Source: Candidatus Aminicenantota bacterium (lineage in GTDB: Bacteria; Acidobacteriota; Aminicenantia; Aminicenantales; UBA4085). Taken from it: DNA of 33,937 nucleotides. Every line of letters starts with the position of its first letter. Position 1 is the first letter of the stretch. Both the position numbers and the translations under genes were made by a program. The notes under the pieces were generated by a model. That model was not told where the DNA came from. It saw only the letters and a program-made list of their open reading frames with translations, and did not search any database. Below, piece after piece: positions 17,301 to 24,827 of this stretch. The stretch lies in contig JAPKZI010000111.1 of assembly GCA_026393865.1 (NCBI GenBank), positions 1 through 33,937 of the forward strand. The letters run 5' to 3'.

Positions 17301-17417
17301 GGGAAAGAGATCCATGCCCAGGCGCCGGAATGAGATATACCCCAGGATGAGGACGGCCAGGACGGCCATCAGGACCGTGGTCGGATAGCGGACGGAGAAC
17401 TGGGCGAGCTTGCGCAT
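14301..17417 (-). CDS. RND-family efflux permease (HAE1/AcrB-like)
   Basis: A full-length 1038-residue RND permease. It starts MRKLAQFSVRYPTTVLMAVLAVLIL (TM1) and contains LGMDLFPHLNTP, TM4 with GNLIDNSIVVVENIF (D418, the proton-relay aspartate of AcrB position 407), a central repeat boundary at about residues 500-560, and TM10 with IAVNNSIILIDF (N938/N939 instead of AcrB Lys940). The last helix is TLVVIPAVYRL. The Asp-Asn and Asn-Asn pairs are common in HAE1-type pumps outside Proteobacteria. It lies nine bases after the adaptor gene and overlaps the RND-ABC gene by four bases. The two RND proteins may form a mixed trimer, as MdtB and MdtC do; that is inference. Confidence 0.93.
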   Translation of the reverse strand: MRKLAQFSVRYPTTVLMAVLAVLILGYISFRRLGMDLFPHLNTPRLYVEVKAGERPPEEMETQFVSRLESVAVRGRNVTNVFSSSRVGKALITVEYQWNTDMDEAFLDLQKSVGDFGTSSGADSITVTQLDPNARPVVVAAFRHDQITDLDSLRQTAENVIRNDLIRLPGVAAVDLVGERRREVLVKTDDGTLESYGLSMDALAGTIQNFNRNLTGGSIVEMGIRYTIRGVGQLTSLDDLRKLIVAYKTPQAEAGQTTAVPAGTSTAARTPIYLRDVAEVRYEESEPENIVRFNGQPCLGLEIFKEARYNTTEASQGIRAQLNELQQSMPGYHLEVVQDDAEFIKSAIGEVKDAAIFGGLLAVLVLFFFLRRVSVTAVISLTIPVSLVAVFSLMYFSGLTLNLMTLSGLALCIGNLIDNSIVVVENIFRHVESGTIVSEACVRGTGEVAGAVTSSTLTTIVVFLPIIYLHGVAGELFKEQALTVTFGQVTSLIVALTFIPMLFSRVMRPKGKWEDAQTIRFHFYGRMLKGILRKKWLVVAGAAALVAVTAAVLPFIGSEFMPRPETAALTIDLTLPEGTSLERTGGVVRNVETMVRDYAGKDLRSIYSRVGPAGTSPSASDLLADENNAAINIVLDPKAAARMEGMIRRLDQDLSGTPDLTVQFAREQTTLQTTLGTGRAPLVVEIKGKDLKILSGLADGVKERLKALPELADVVTSFQAGRPEINIEIDKEQASRNSLRSDTIGNQIKRLLAGNELGEMEEKGQYLKIMLKSPEFSLTQLDGLMLEGPGGRRIPLRDVARLTRSESPREIIRNNQVRVAEVRAQIAGKTSSFDQIVAKVKAEMAKTDLPQDYTMSVTGEEALRRESFKNLKFALILAIILVYMVMAAQFESLLHPFVILLTIPMAAVGAIWIHIALGLHLNIMSYIGIIMLAGIAVNNSIILIDFINQSRRAGMGLDEAIIYAGRMRIRPILMTSAATVLGILPMTIGIGEGAALRAPLALAVTGGLVTSTVLTLVVIPAVYRLIGRGSISEGEPAS

Positions 17418-17426
17418 GGATCGCCC

Positions 17427-18485
17427 CTACTGGATGACCTTGACCTGGGAGCGGTTGCGGAGGGTTTCGAAGCCCTCGATGATGAGCTGGTCCTTGGCCT
17501 GGAGCCCTTCGAGGACTTCGACCTCGTCCTTGTTCTCGATCCCCGTTTTGATCCGCCGTTCGACGGCCAGGCCGCGATCGACGACGTACACGATCTTGTT
17601 GCCCTGGCGGTCGAGGATAACGCTCTTGGCGATGACGATCGCCCCGGGCTTCTCCTGGACGACGATCTCGGCCTTGATGAACGTCCCGGGTTTCATGGCC
17701 AGCTTAGGATTGGCGATGTCGATCTTGAGCTTGAACATCCGGCTCTCCGGGTCGAGGGCGGGGGAGGCCTCGGTCACCGTGCCGGTCAGGGCGGTCTGGG
17801 CCGCGCTGTAGTCGTTCACCGTCACGGCCTGGCCGCGGACGATCCGGTCCATGTCTTTGCCCGGAAGGGTCAGTTCGGCGTAGAGGCGGGAATAATCGAC
17901 GAGGCGGACGACGAGCTGGCCCGAGGCGATCCATCCGGCCCCGGTGAAATGGGGCAGATCGGCGATGACGCCGTCGAAGGGCGCCTTGACCTCCAGTTTG
18001 GCCAGGTTCAGGGTAGCGCTCTCGACGTTGTGCTTGGAGTCGACGAAGGATCGCTCGGCGTCGGACAGCTCCTTGAGGGTGATGCCGCCCTTTTCGAAGA
18101 CGCTCTGCTGTTTCTGGAACTCCCGCTGGGCCGAATCGAACTGGAGCTTTTTCGAATCCATGGCGATCTGGTTGACGATCTCGGGATTGTCGAGGGCGAT
18201 CAGGACCTCGTCCTTCCGCACGGCGTCTCCCATGCGGAACGGGCCGCGCGTCCTCGGGTTGGTCTTGAGCTGGTAGCGCCCCGCCTGCTCGGTCTTCAAC
18301 TCAGCGTCGCGGATCGGGTAGGCCGTGCCGGTGACCGTGACGATCTCCTGGATCGCTTTCGGGGCGAGTTCGGATATACGGACCGGGATTGTCGAGGATT
18401 GGTCGATCGCCATCCTCTCCTGCTTGCACGCGCCGAAGAGGAGGAGGGCGGCCAGGGTCGATAAAATGAATGTCTTGGTTCTCAA
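17427..18485 (-). CDS. RND efflux periplasmic adaptor lipoprotein
   Basis: I place the start at the TTG at 18485, six bases after a perfect AGGAGG. An upstream in-frame TTG at 18509 would contain that ribosome site inside the gene. The resulting 352-residue protein begins with a textbook lipoprotein signal (TFILSTLAALLLFGAC), giving an acylated Cys at about residue 19. The half-lipoyl segments, a short coiled-coil hairpin (about 95-150) with FQKQQSVFEKGGITLKELSD, VKAPFDGVIADLPHF and MKPGTFIKAEIVV mark the adaptor family. It should link the RND permeases to the TolC protein encoded just upstream, ten bases away. Confidence 0.92.
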   Translation of the reverse strand: MRTKTFILSTLAALLLFGACKQERMAIDQSSTIPVRISELAPKAIQEIVTVTGTAYPIRDAELKTEQAGRYQLKTNPRTRGPFRMGDAVRKDEVLIALDNPEIVNQIAMDSKKLQFDSAQREFQKQQSVFEKGGITLKELSDAERSFVDSKHNVESATLNLAKLEVKAPFDGVIADLPHFTGAGWIASGQLVVRLVDYSRLYAELTLPGKDMDRIVRGQAVTVNDYSAAQTALTGTVTEASPALDPESRMFKLKIDIANPKLAMKPGTFIKAEIVVQEKPGAIVIAKSVILDRQGNKIVYVVDRGLAVERRIKTGIENKDEVEVLEGLQAKDQLIIEGFETLRNRSQVKVIQ

Positions 18486-18495
18486 AGTGGGCCTC

Positions 18496-19992
18496 CTAAA
18501 AATTGTCAATGACCGATCGGTTGTTCTCGAAATCCCAGAGCGAGCGGATCTTGATGTCGAGGAGGGCCAGCTTGTAGTTGATCAGGGCTTGGAGCTGGTT
18601 CAGCCTCTGCTGCGAGAGCTGGAGCTGGTAGAACTGCATGTCCTTGGACGAGAGGTCGCCGTTCTTATAGCGCTCCAGGTTGATCTCATAGGTCCGCTGG
18701 GCGTTCTGGACGTTGATCTCGACGATCTCGATCTGCCGCTTCTGGTTCTGGAGGGTCCGATAGGCCTGGCGGATCTCTAAGGTGATCTGCTTGCGGTACT
18801 CTTCGAACGACATCCGCTGCGTGTCGACCGCGGCCTGGCTCGCCGCCAGCCGGTGCGTTTTCTGCCCCCAATCGAAGACGGGGATGTTCAGGGAAACGGC
18901 GATCTGCTTGTCCGTGTTCGAGGACTCGTAGATGCTCTGGAATTGCTTGTTGACGCCGGTAAGCCCCAACGAAACGTCGATCGAAGCCTTGAACTCGTTC
19001 TCGGCGTCGGTCTTGATGAGGTTGTCGAGGGCGGTCAGGATGGCGTTGTTGCGCGTGCGCAGTTCCATCCGGTTCGCCTGGGCGTGGTCGACCGCCTTCT
19101 GCAGGTCGACCTCGGCCAACTGCTTGCGGATGTCGGCGACGACCTCGATCTCCTGGGTCAGCGGGACGCCGAGGAGGATCTTGAAATTGTCCAGAGCGTT
19201 CTCGTAGGACATCTGCTTGTTCTCGAGCCCGGCGACGCTGTTCAGCCGCGTTAGATCGGCTTGGTAGAGCTCTTCCGGCGCCGAGATGCCGGCCTTCACC
19301 TTGCTCTCGATGATCTGATAGCTTTCGGTCGCGTTCTTCAGCTCTTCCTGGGCGATCTTGACGCTCTCCAGGGTCGAATACAGGCCGAGGAACTGCTGGG
19401 TCACCGACCGCTCGATCGAGAGCTTCTGGAGGTTGTAGTTGATCTGGGAGTTCTCCAGGGAGAGTTCAAGCTGGCGGATCTGCATCTTGGTCCGATTGTA
19501 GGTGAACACCGGCTGGATCAGACGGAAGGTGAGGGAGTTGTTGAACGTCGCTTCCGAGATGAACCCGGTGTAGGAGCTGGCCGCCTTCTGCCAGTTGAAC
19601 GAGTCGACGATGGTCAGCGTCCCGTCCGTCCACTTGATGGGCTGGGTGATCGAGAAGCGGAGGGCGGACTTGGTCAGTTCCTGGGTGTTGTAGCGTGAGG
19701 TCAGGTCGCTGAAGGTCCGGGTTTGAGAAACGGTCAGCGGGGTCAGGGTCAGAAGGAATTGCGATTTCAGCCCGGCCTGCTGGGCCTTCAGGTTCTCCCC
19801 GTTGATCGTGAGCTGGTAGCGCGCTTCCTGGATCGAGGGGCTGTTCTTGAAGGCGATCTCCAGGGCTTTCTCGAGGGTCAGGATCTGGGCCTGAAGCGAG
19901 GGAATCAGGATCAGGACAAACGCCGCGATCCCGCCGGCCCGGAAAAGCGCGGCCTGGAATCTGGGGAAAACGGGGCGGATTCTGGTTGGCAT
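18496..19992 (-). CDS. TolC-family outer-membrane efflux channel
   Basis: The 498-residue protein has a signal peptide (AGGIAAFVLILIPSLQAQ, cleavage after about residue 34) and two long helical repeats typical of TolC: LTLEKALEIAFKNSPSIQEARYQL in the first and LAEVDLQKAVDHAQANRMELRTR in the second, with the conserved NxP-type turns. C-terminal helices (YKNGDLSSKDMQFYQLQLSQQ) complete the tunnel. The ATG at 19992 lies eight bases after AAGGAG; a GTG at 20001 would sit on top of that site and is less likely. It is the outer-membrane exit of the exporter encoded by the following genes. Confidence 0.93.
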   Translation of the reverse strand: MPTRIRPVFPRFQAALFRAGGIAAFVLILIPSLQAQILTLEKALEIAFKNSPSIQEARYQLTINGENLKAQQAGLKSQFLLTLTPLTVSQTRTFSDLTSRYNTQELTKSALRFSITQPIKWTDGTLTIVDSFNWQKAASSYTGFISEATFNNSLTFRLIQPVFTYNRTKMQIRQLELSLENSQINYNLQKLSIERSVTQQFLGLYSTLESVKIAQEELKNATESYQIIESKVKAGISAPEELYQADLTRLNSVAGLENKQMSYENALDNFKILLGVPLTQEIEVVADIRKQLAEVDLQKAVDHAQANRMELRTRNNAILTALDNLIKTDAENEFKASIDVSLGLTGVNKQFQSIYESSNTDKQIAVSLNIPVFDWGQKTHRLAASQAAVDTQRMSFEEYRKQITLEIRQAYRTLQNQKRQIEIVEINVQNAQRTYEINLERYKNGDLSSKDMQFYQLQLSQQRLNQLQALINYKLALLDIKIRSLWDFENNRSVIDNF

Positions 19993-20045
19993 AGCCTTCA
20001 CTCCTTATCAGCTCGGGGCGGTCTCCCGCCCCTGGTTCAGGGCGT

Positions 20046-23000
20046 CTATTTGTGCCGGGCCCATTTGACGGCGTCGGCCAGGACATAAACCGAGTCGTTG
20101 CGGTCGGACAGCTCGATCGTGTTCCGGCCCGCGGCGAGGCGGAACGTCCCGATCAGGTTCCAGCCGGTCTGGGCGTCCTTGAGGTCGACGACGACCTCCT
20201 CGACGCCGTCCTCGGAATGGACACGGAAATGCTTCTTGCCCGATTGAAGAGGAGAGCGGCCCGCGCCAAGCTGTTGGCCGCCCGCTTGGACGCGCGGCTG
20301 CGCGCCCTGCTGGCCGCGCTGGCCCATCGGCGCCGCGCCCATGCCCGGCCCGCCGGCGAAACCGCCCCGGCCTCCGGCCATTTCGAAGCGCATCCCGCCG
20401 CCGAAAAGATTAGCGTAATAAAAAGAGAGATCATAGTCGCCGGCTTCCTTGATATCCGCCGACCAGGTCACCCGGCTCTGTCCGTTTCCGGCCCTTTTCA
20501 AATAGGACGAGCGGACGAACCGGCCGTAGAAATTCTGCATGATGACCGGCGTCCATTGGCCGGGCGGACTCAGAAGGTCGCGGAGCGCGGCATACTCGCT
20601 CGTTTCATCCACGCTCGCCGGGAACGTCTTCCGGATGAGGCGCCGCAGCCAGTTTTCCCGCTCGCCTTCGGGAAGCTTGAAGCCGGGGTCCTCGTCATCG
20701 ACGATATATTCGCCCGCGGCGCCCATCTCGCCCTGGTCGTAGGGCCGCTCGATCTCGCCGTCGAAAGCGGCCGCCCCGGGCTGGGCCGGCGTCGTCAGGA
20801 AGGGAAGGTTGAAGGACGCGGGCAGGTTCCGGGATATGTAGGTATCGATGGTCGTCATCACGGCGGGCTGGTCCAGGACAAGCCCTATCTCCTTGACCGT
20901 CCTGGCTGGAACGACATAATACCTCCGCTCGGCCGCGGCTCCGGCTCCACCTACAAACGTCACGTTGCCGCCCCCTCCCGCCCCGCCGACGACAACGATT
21001 CCGCCCCCCGCTCCGCCCCCCATCCGGCCTCCGCCCATCGCGCCCCGGCTGATGTACTCTATCTTGATGACCCCGCCCGTATCCGTCGGATTGGCGACCC
21101 GGAACTTGAGCTGGGCCTTCTGCTTTTCCTTTACGACCACGCGATAGCTCTGGAGATCGTCGAAGACATAACCCGGGAGCCCTTTGTCGTTCGCCCAGCG
21201 GGCGAACAGCCCGTCCAGATCGAGTTCACCGAGGCTTTTAAAGAAATCCCTTGCCGCCGCTTTCGGAACCGCCTGGAAGCGGAGGCCCTTGAGCCATTCG
21301 GTCAGCTTGGCCTCGAAGTCCTTCTGGCCGAGTTTCGACTGGATGAGGGCCAGGAGCTGTTTGCTCTTGGCCTCGAGGATGGAAGGCAGCGGCCATCTCT
21401 CCCGGTCTCCGGCCGCGAGGAGTTCGGCCAGAGAATGGTCGGCCAGGACCTTGGAGATCTCCTCCTGGATGGTGGTCGTCTGGAACAGGCGCAGTCCTGG
21501 CCCCGCCTGGACGCTTACGCGTCCGCGGAGGTAGGCCTCTATCACATAATCAAGAAGGGGCCAGTCCGGCGCGGCGAAGTGGGTCGCGTAGGTCACGAAC
21601 TGGGGAAAGATCCCGAAGCGCGACTCGGAGTTCATCTCGAATTGGATTCCCAGCAGGCCGGCCCGGAATAGGACGTTCATGGGCATGGTCAGCTCGGTCA
21701 AGTTGGAGCGGATGAAGCGGTTGAGGAGGGCCCGCTGAAGGTCCTTGGGGGTGACGCTCGCGGCCTGGCCCCGGCCGCCGCCCGCGGCGCGGGCTCTTGC
21801 CGCCTGGCCTCCGCGGGCCGCGGAGGCCCCGGCGGCGCCCGCCTTGGCGGCCGGCGCCGCAGGCTGGCCCGCGCCCGGCCCGAGCATCTGGCGCTGGACC
21901 GAGCGGAAATCGGCTCCCGTGCACAGCGCTCCCATTTCGGGCAGGAGGACGATCTCGGGCTGGACCTGTTCCTGGGCCGTGTTCCACAGGCGGTTGTAGC
22001 TCGTGACCTGGATCGGCAATTCGACCAGAGCGAAGCGCTTGTAAGGATAAGTGAGCCCGAGCAGGACTTCGTATTCGTTCCTGACCTGCTTGATGATCGC
22101 AGGGAGATCGGCCTTCAGTTCGGACAGAAGGGGCGTCGTCCGGTCATGTCCGGTGAGCGTGTATAAAGAATAGTCCGTGCCGTCCACCGCGATCGATTTC
22201 CGTTCGTAACTGCCGGCGGTCAGGGAGATCTGGGGGAGGGGATTTTCGGATTGGAAGCGAAAGACCTTGTCCCGGCCCGAGGCTGTTTCGGTCACGGCGC
22301 CCTGCGAGACGGCGGTCAAGCCGGCCGGGACGGTCACCGAGAGCGAATAGCGGCTGAAATCCTGTTTGACGGTCTTGGGAAACAGCAAGGCGGGCGGCAG
22401 TCCCGCCCTGGGATACCAGCCGCTCTCGGGCGATAGATGGATGAACGAATCGGTGACGACGGCGTAGCGCTTCGGCACGGTGACGAGCCAGAAATGGAGC
22501 GGGCTCCAGTACCGGCCGTCGTCAATGTCGAGATAGCAATAGCGTTCGTCGATCTCGCCGGCGTATGAGAGCGTCAGGCGGATATCGCCGCCCGGTTCAA
22601 CGCTCGGGCCGGGGCGGATGGTGATCAGGTGGTTCTTCTGCTCGAAAGCGAGCGGGGCCGAAGGCCCTCGGATCGCGCCGACCTTCAATCCGGGATTGAT
22701 CGTCAGCAGGACCGTCTCGATCGGGGCGCCGGTCCGGTTGGCCAGGGTCAGGTCGGCTTCGGCGCTGATCGAGCGGCCTTCCGTCTTCATCCGGATGTCG
22801 CAGGCGTCGAGGGTCATGGCCGGCCGCCCCGCCGACTCGACGCTCTGCGCCTTGATCTCCGTCCGGAAGGCGACCGCCGCGGTCTTCCCCCGCATATATA
22901 CGGCGAGGAACGAGACCGCCATGACGGTCAGCCCCACGACCAGGCCGGCCGCGGCCCGGCTCAGCCACGAGGCCTGGCGCAGCCGTTTCATGAGGAGCGT

Positions 23001-23726
23001 CGAGCCCAGGATCAGGGCCAGCCCGAGGACAAGATAAGCGCCCCGCAACAGCAGAAGATCGGACAGATTGCCGAGGCCGATGAAGTCCGAATACATCACC
23101 GGCATGTAATAAGCGAAACTGTCGAAGGCGAAGAAGGCGTTCGGACCGGCGACGACCAGGACGAAGAAGGTGTAAACGAGAGCGATGAGATAGACGACCG
23201 CCTGGCTCTTTATGAGCGAGCCGAGGAAGACCGACAGGCCGACCATGAACAGGACGGTCGGCAGGCTGAAGAAGAGGACATAGAGGACATACGGTTGCCA
23301 GGCGAAAGGCGTCCGGGAGAAGAAGATATGGATGACCCCGATGAAGACGAGGACGAGCAGAAGGAGGGAAAAGATCAAAAAGAAGATGCCCAGGAATTTC
23401 CCCAGGATATAGACCGCGTTGGAGAAGGAGTGGGTGAAATAGACCTGAGAGGTGTCCTGCTTGCGGTCCCGCTTGAGAAACTCGGTGGCCAGGAAAACCG
23501 ACATCAGGCCGAGAAAGACGTTGAAGAGCTTGATGGCCAGGAGGGGGAACGCGCCGGGCATGGCCCGGTTGAAAAAGAAGGTCGCGTCGCGGGGCAGGGC
23601 GACCGCCACCGTAATGAGCGTCGCGACGCTCAGGGCCAGGATGGAGAAGATGCGGAAGGCCCACGAGCGGGACATGAGCAGCATTTCATAGCGGGCGATG
23701 CTCCACAGCACAGAGATGGACTTCAA
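20046..23726 (-). CDS. ABC-2 permease fused to degenerate M1-peptidase-like and golvesin-C-like domains
   Basis: The 1226-residue protein starts with about eight hydrophobic helices (residues 1-285), a permease part of the ABC-2 type. A long extracytoplasmic region follows whose beta-sandwich and catalytic-like sections (about 295-860) resemble M1 aminopeptidases, as in the known ABC permease/M1 fusions. No HExxH zinc motif occurs anywhere in the protein, so peptidase activity is not expected. Two glycine/alanine-rich low-complexity stretches lie at about 610-660 and 890-930. The C-terminal 150 residues, with GDYDLSFYYAN, TGWNLIGTFRL and YVLADAVKWA, match the golvesin C-terminal-like carbohydrate-binding fold. 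The start is TTG with GGAGG nine bases upstream, 31 bases after the ATPase gene that should power it. Confidence 0.82.
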   Translation of the reverse strand: MKSISVLWSIARYEMLLMSRSWAFRIFSILALSVATLITVAVALPRDATFFFNRAMPGAFPLLAIKLFNVFLGLMSVFLATEFLKRDRKQDTSQVYFTHSFSNAVYILGKFLGIFFLIFSLLLLVLVFIGVIHIFFSRTPFAWQPYVLYVLFFSLPTVLFMVGLSVFLGSLIKSQAVVYLIALVYTFFVLVVAGPNAFFAFDSFAYYMPVMYSDFIGLGNLSDLLLLRGAYLVLGLALILGSTLLMKRLRQASWLSRAAAGLVVGLTVMAVSFLAVYMRGKTAAVAFRTEIKAQSVESAGRPAMTLDACDIRMKTEGRSISAEADLTLANRTGAPIETVLLTINPGLKVGAIRGPSAPLAFEQKNHLITIRPGPSVEPGGDIRLTLSYAGEIDERYCYLDIDDGRYWSPLHFWLVTVPKRYAVVTDSFIHLSPESGWYPRAGLPPALLFPKTVKQDFSRYSLSVTVPAGLTAVSQGAVTETASGRDKVFRFQSENPLPQISLTAGSYERKSIAVDGTDYSLYTLTGHDRTTPLLSELKADLPAIIKQVRNEYEVLLGLTYPYKRFALVELPIQVTSYNRLWNTAQEQVQPEIVLLPEMGALCTGADFRSVQRQMLGPGAGQPAAPAAKAGAAGASAARGGQAARARAAGGGRGQAASVTPKDLQRALLNRFIRSNLTELTMPMNVLFRAGLLGIQFEMNSESRFGIFPQFVTYATHFAAPDWPLLDYVIEAYLRGRVSVQAGPGLRLFQTTTIQEEISKVLADHSLAELLAAGDRERWPLPSILEAKSKQLLALIQSKLGQKDFEAKLTEWLKGLRFQAVPKAAARDFFKSLGELDLDGLFARWANDKGLPGYVFDDLQSYRVVVKEKQKAQLKFRVANPTDTGGVIKIEYISRGAMGGGRMGGGAGGGIVVVGGAGGGGNVTFVGGAGAAAERRYYVVPARTVKEIGLVLDQPAVMTTIDTYISRNLPASFNLPFLTTPAQPGAAAFDGEIERPYDQGEMGAAGEYIVDDEDPGFKLPEGERENWLRRLIRKTFPASVDETSEYAALRDLLSPPGQWTPVIMQNFYGRFVRSSYLKRAGNGQSRVTWSADIKEAGDYDLSFYYANLFGGGMRFEMAGGRGGFAGGPGMGAAPMGQRGQQGAQPRVQAGGQQLGAGRSPLQSGKKHFRVHSEDGVEEVVVDLKDAQTGWNLIGTFRLAAGRNTIELSDRNDSVYVLADAVKWARHK

Positions 23727-23757
23727 GGGCGCAAGCCTCCCGCCCGCAGCGCCGTTC

Positions 23758-24651
23758 TCATGCGTTCGCCGCCCTCCGTTCGGCGGAATCCATGAAATAG
23801 ACGTAGGCGTCCTCGAGGTTCGGCTCGACCACGGCGGCCGGCCGGTCGGCGACCGAATCGGCGACCAGCCGGAGCTCGTAGCCCGTTATGGACGGCACCG
23901 AGGAGACGACCGGATACCGCAATTTGACCGCGTCCATCTCCTCGGGCAGGGCGGTGACGTTCCAGACCTTGCCCCGCGTCCGCTCGACCAGATCGCCGGG
24001 AGGGCCGCTGAAGACGACCTCGCCTTCGTCGAGGAGGGCGATCCGGGCGCAGGTGGACGAAATGTCGCCGACGATGTGGGTCGAGAGGAGGATGATCTTC
24101 TCCTCGCGGGTGAGATCGGAGAGGAGGTTCCGGAAACGGACGCGCTCCTCGGGATCTAGGCCGACCGTCGGCTCGTCGATGATCAGGATCCTCGGTCCGC
24201 CGATCAGGCTCTGGGCGATCCCGAGCCGGCGCTTCATCCCGCCCGACAATTTGTCGGCCCGGCGGTCGCGGGCGTCGGACAGACCGACATTCTCGAGGAC
24301 GTTGTCGATCAGCGAGGCGCGGGCTTTCCGGGATCGGATCCCTTTCAGCCGGACGACGTAATCGAGGAACTCGCGGGCGGTGAGCTTCGGAAAGGAGGTG
24401 AACTCCTGGGGCAGATAGCCGATCTGTTTGCGGATCTGCTTGCGATTCTTTTCCAGGTCCAGGCCGTCGATCCGGATGGAGCCCGCGGTGGGTTTCAGCA
24501 GGGTGGCCAGGATTTTGATGAGAGACGTTTTCCCGGCCCCGTTCGGCCCAAGCAAGCCGAACATGCCCTTCCCGATGTCGAGGCTCACCCCTTTAAGGGC
24601 GAGTTTTCCCCCGGGGTATTGCATCTTCAGGCCGCGGATTTGAATGTCCAT
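23758..24651 (-). CDS. ABC transporter ATP-binding protein (first gene of the efflux operon)
   Basis: The 297-residue ATPase has A-loop MQYPGG, Walker A GPNGAGKT (about residues 35-42), Q-loop in GYLPQEF, signature LSGGMKRRLGIAQ, Walker B ILIIDEPTVGLDPEE and switch STHIVGD. The C-terminal 80 residues form an accessory domain ending PNLEDAYVYFM. The same accessory domain, ending PNLEDSYMWLL, occurs at the end of the RND-ABC fusion, so the two ATPases are paralogues. Its partner is the large permease encoded 31 bases downstream. The ATG follows AAAGGG with four-base spacing and lies about 24 bases from a good promoter. Confidence 0.94.
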   Translation of the reverse strand: MDIQIRGLKMQYPGGKLALKGVSLDIGKGMFGLLGPNGAGKTSLIKILATLLKPTAGSIRIDGLDLEKNRKQIRKQIGYLPQEFTSFPKLTAREFLDYVVRLKGIRSRKARASLIDNVLENVGLSDARDRRADKLSGGMKRRLGIAQSLIGGPRILIIDEPTVGLDPEERVRFRNLLSDLTREEKIILLSTHIVGDISSTCARIALLDEGEVVFSGPPGDLVERTRGKVWNVTALPEEMDAVKLRYPVVSSVPSITGYELRLVADSVADRPAAVVEPNLEDAYVYFMDSAERRAANA

Positions 24652-24674
24652 ACTACCCTTTAGATTTGACAGGG

Positions 24675-24702
24675 ATTATATCAATTCCTTGGGGCCGCCC
24701 AA
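24675..24702 (-). promoter_or_regulatory. Probable promoter of the seven-gene efflux operon
   Basis: On the minus strand TTGGGC (24702-24697) and a consensus TATAAT (24680-24675) are 16 bases apart. Transcription would begin near 24668, giving a leader of roughly 17 bases before the ATPase ATG at 24651. No operator palindrome and no adjacent regulator gene were seen. Confidence 0.6.
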
Positions 24703-24827
24703 ACTTTTATTTTAGGGGAGGGCGTTCCCGAGCTTAAGACGCCCGCGAGGGGTCGATTCTTCCTTTAATTCTTGATAGATCTATTCGATGAACGCGATAA
24801 AAGCCTTTTGGGGAGCTCCTCGCCGCG

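Noticed and set aside
14658-17333. 891-residue plus-strand reading frame antisense to the first RND gene
   Set aside because: Same mirror effect: low-complexity Asp/Gly/His composition, no signal peptide or domain, and full overlap with a recognisable transporter gene.
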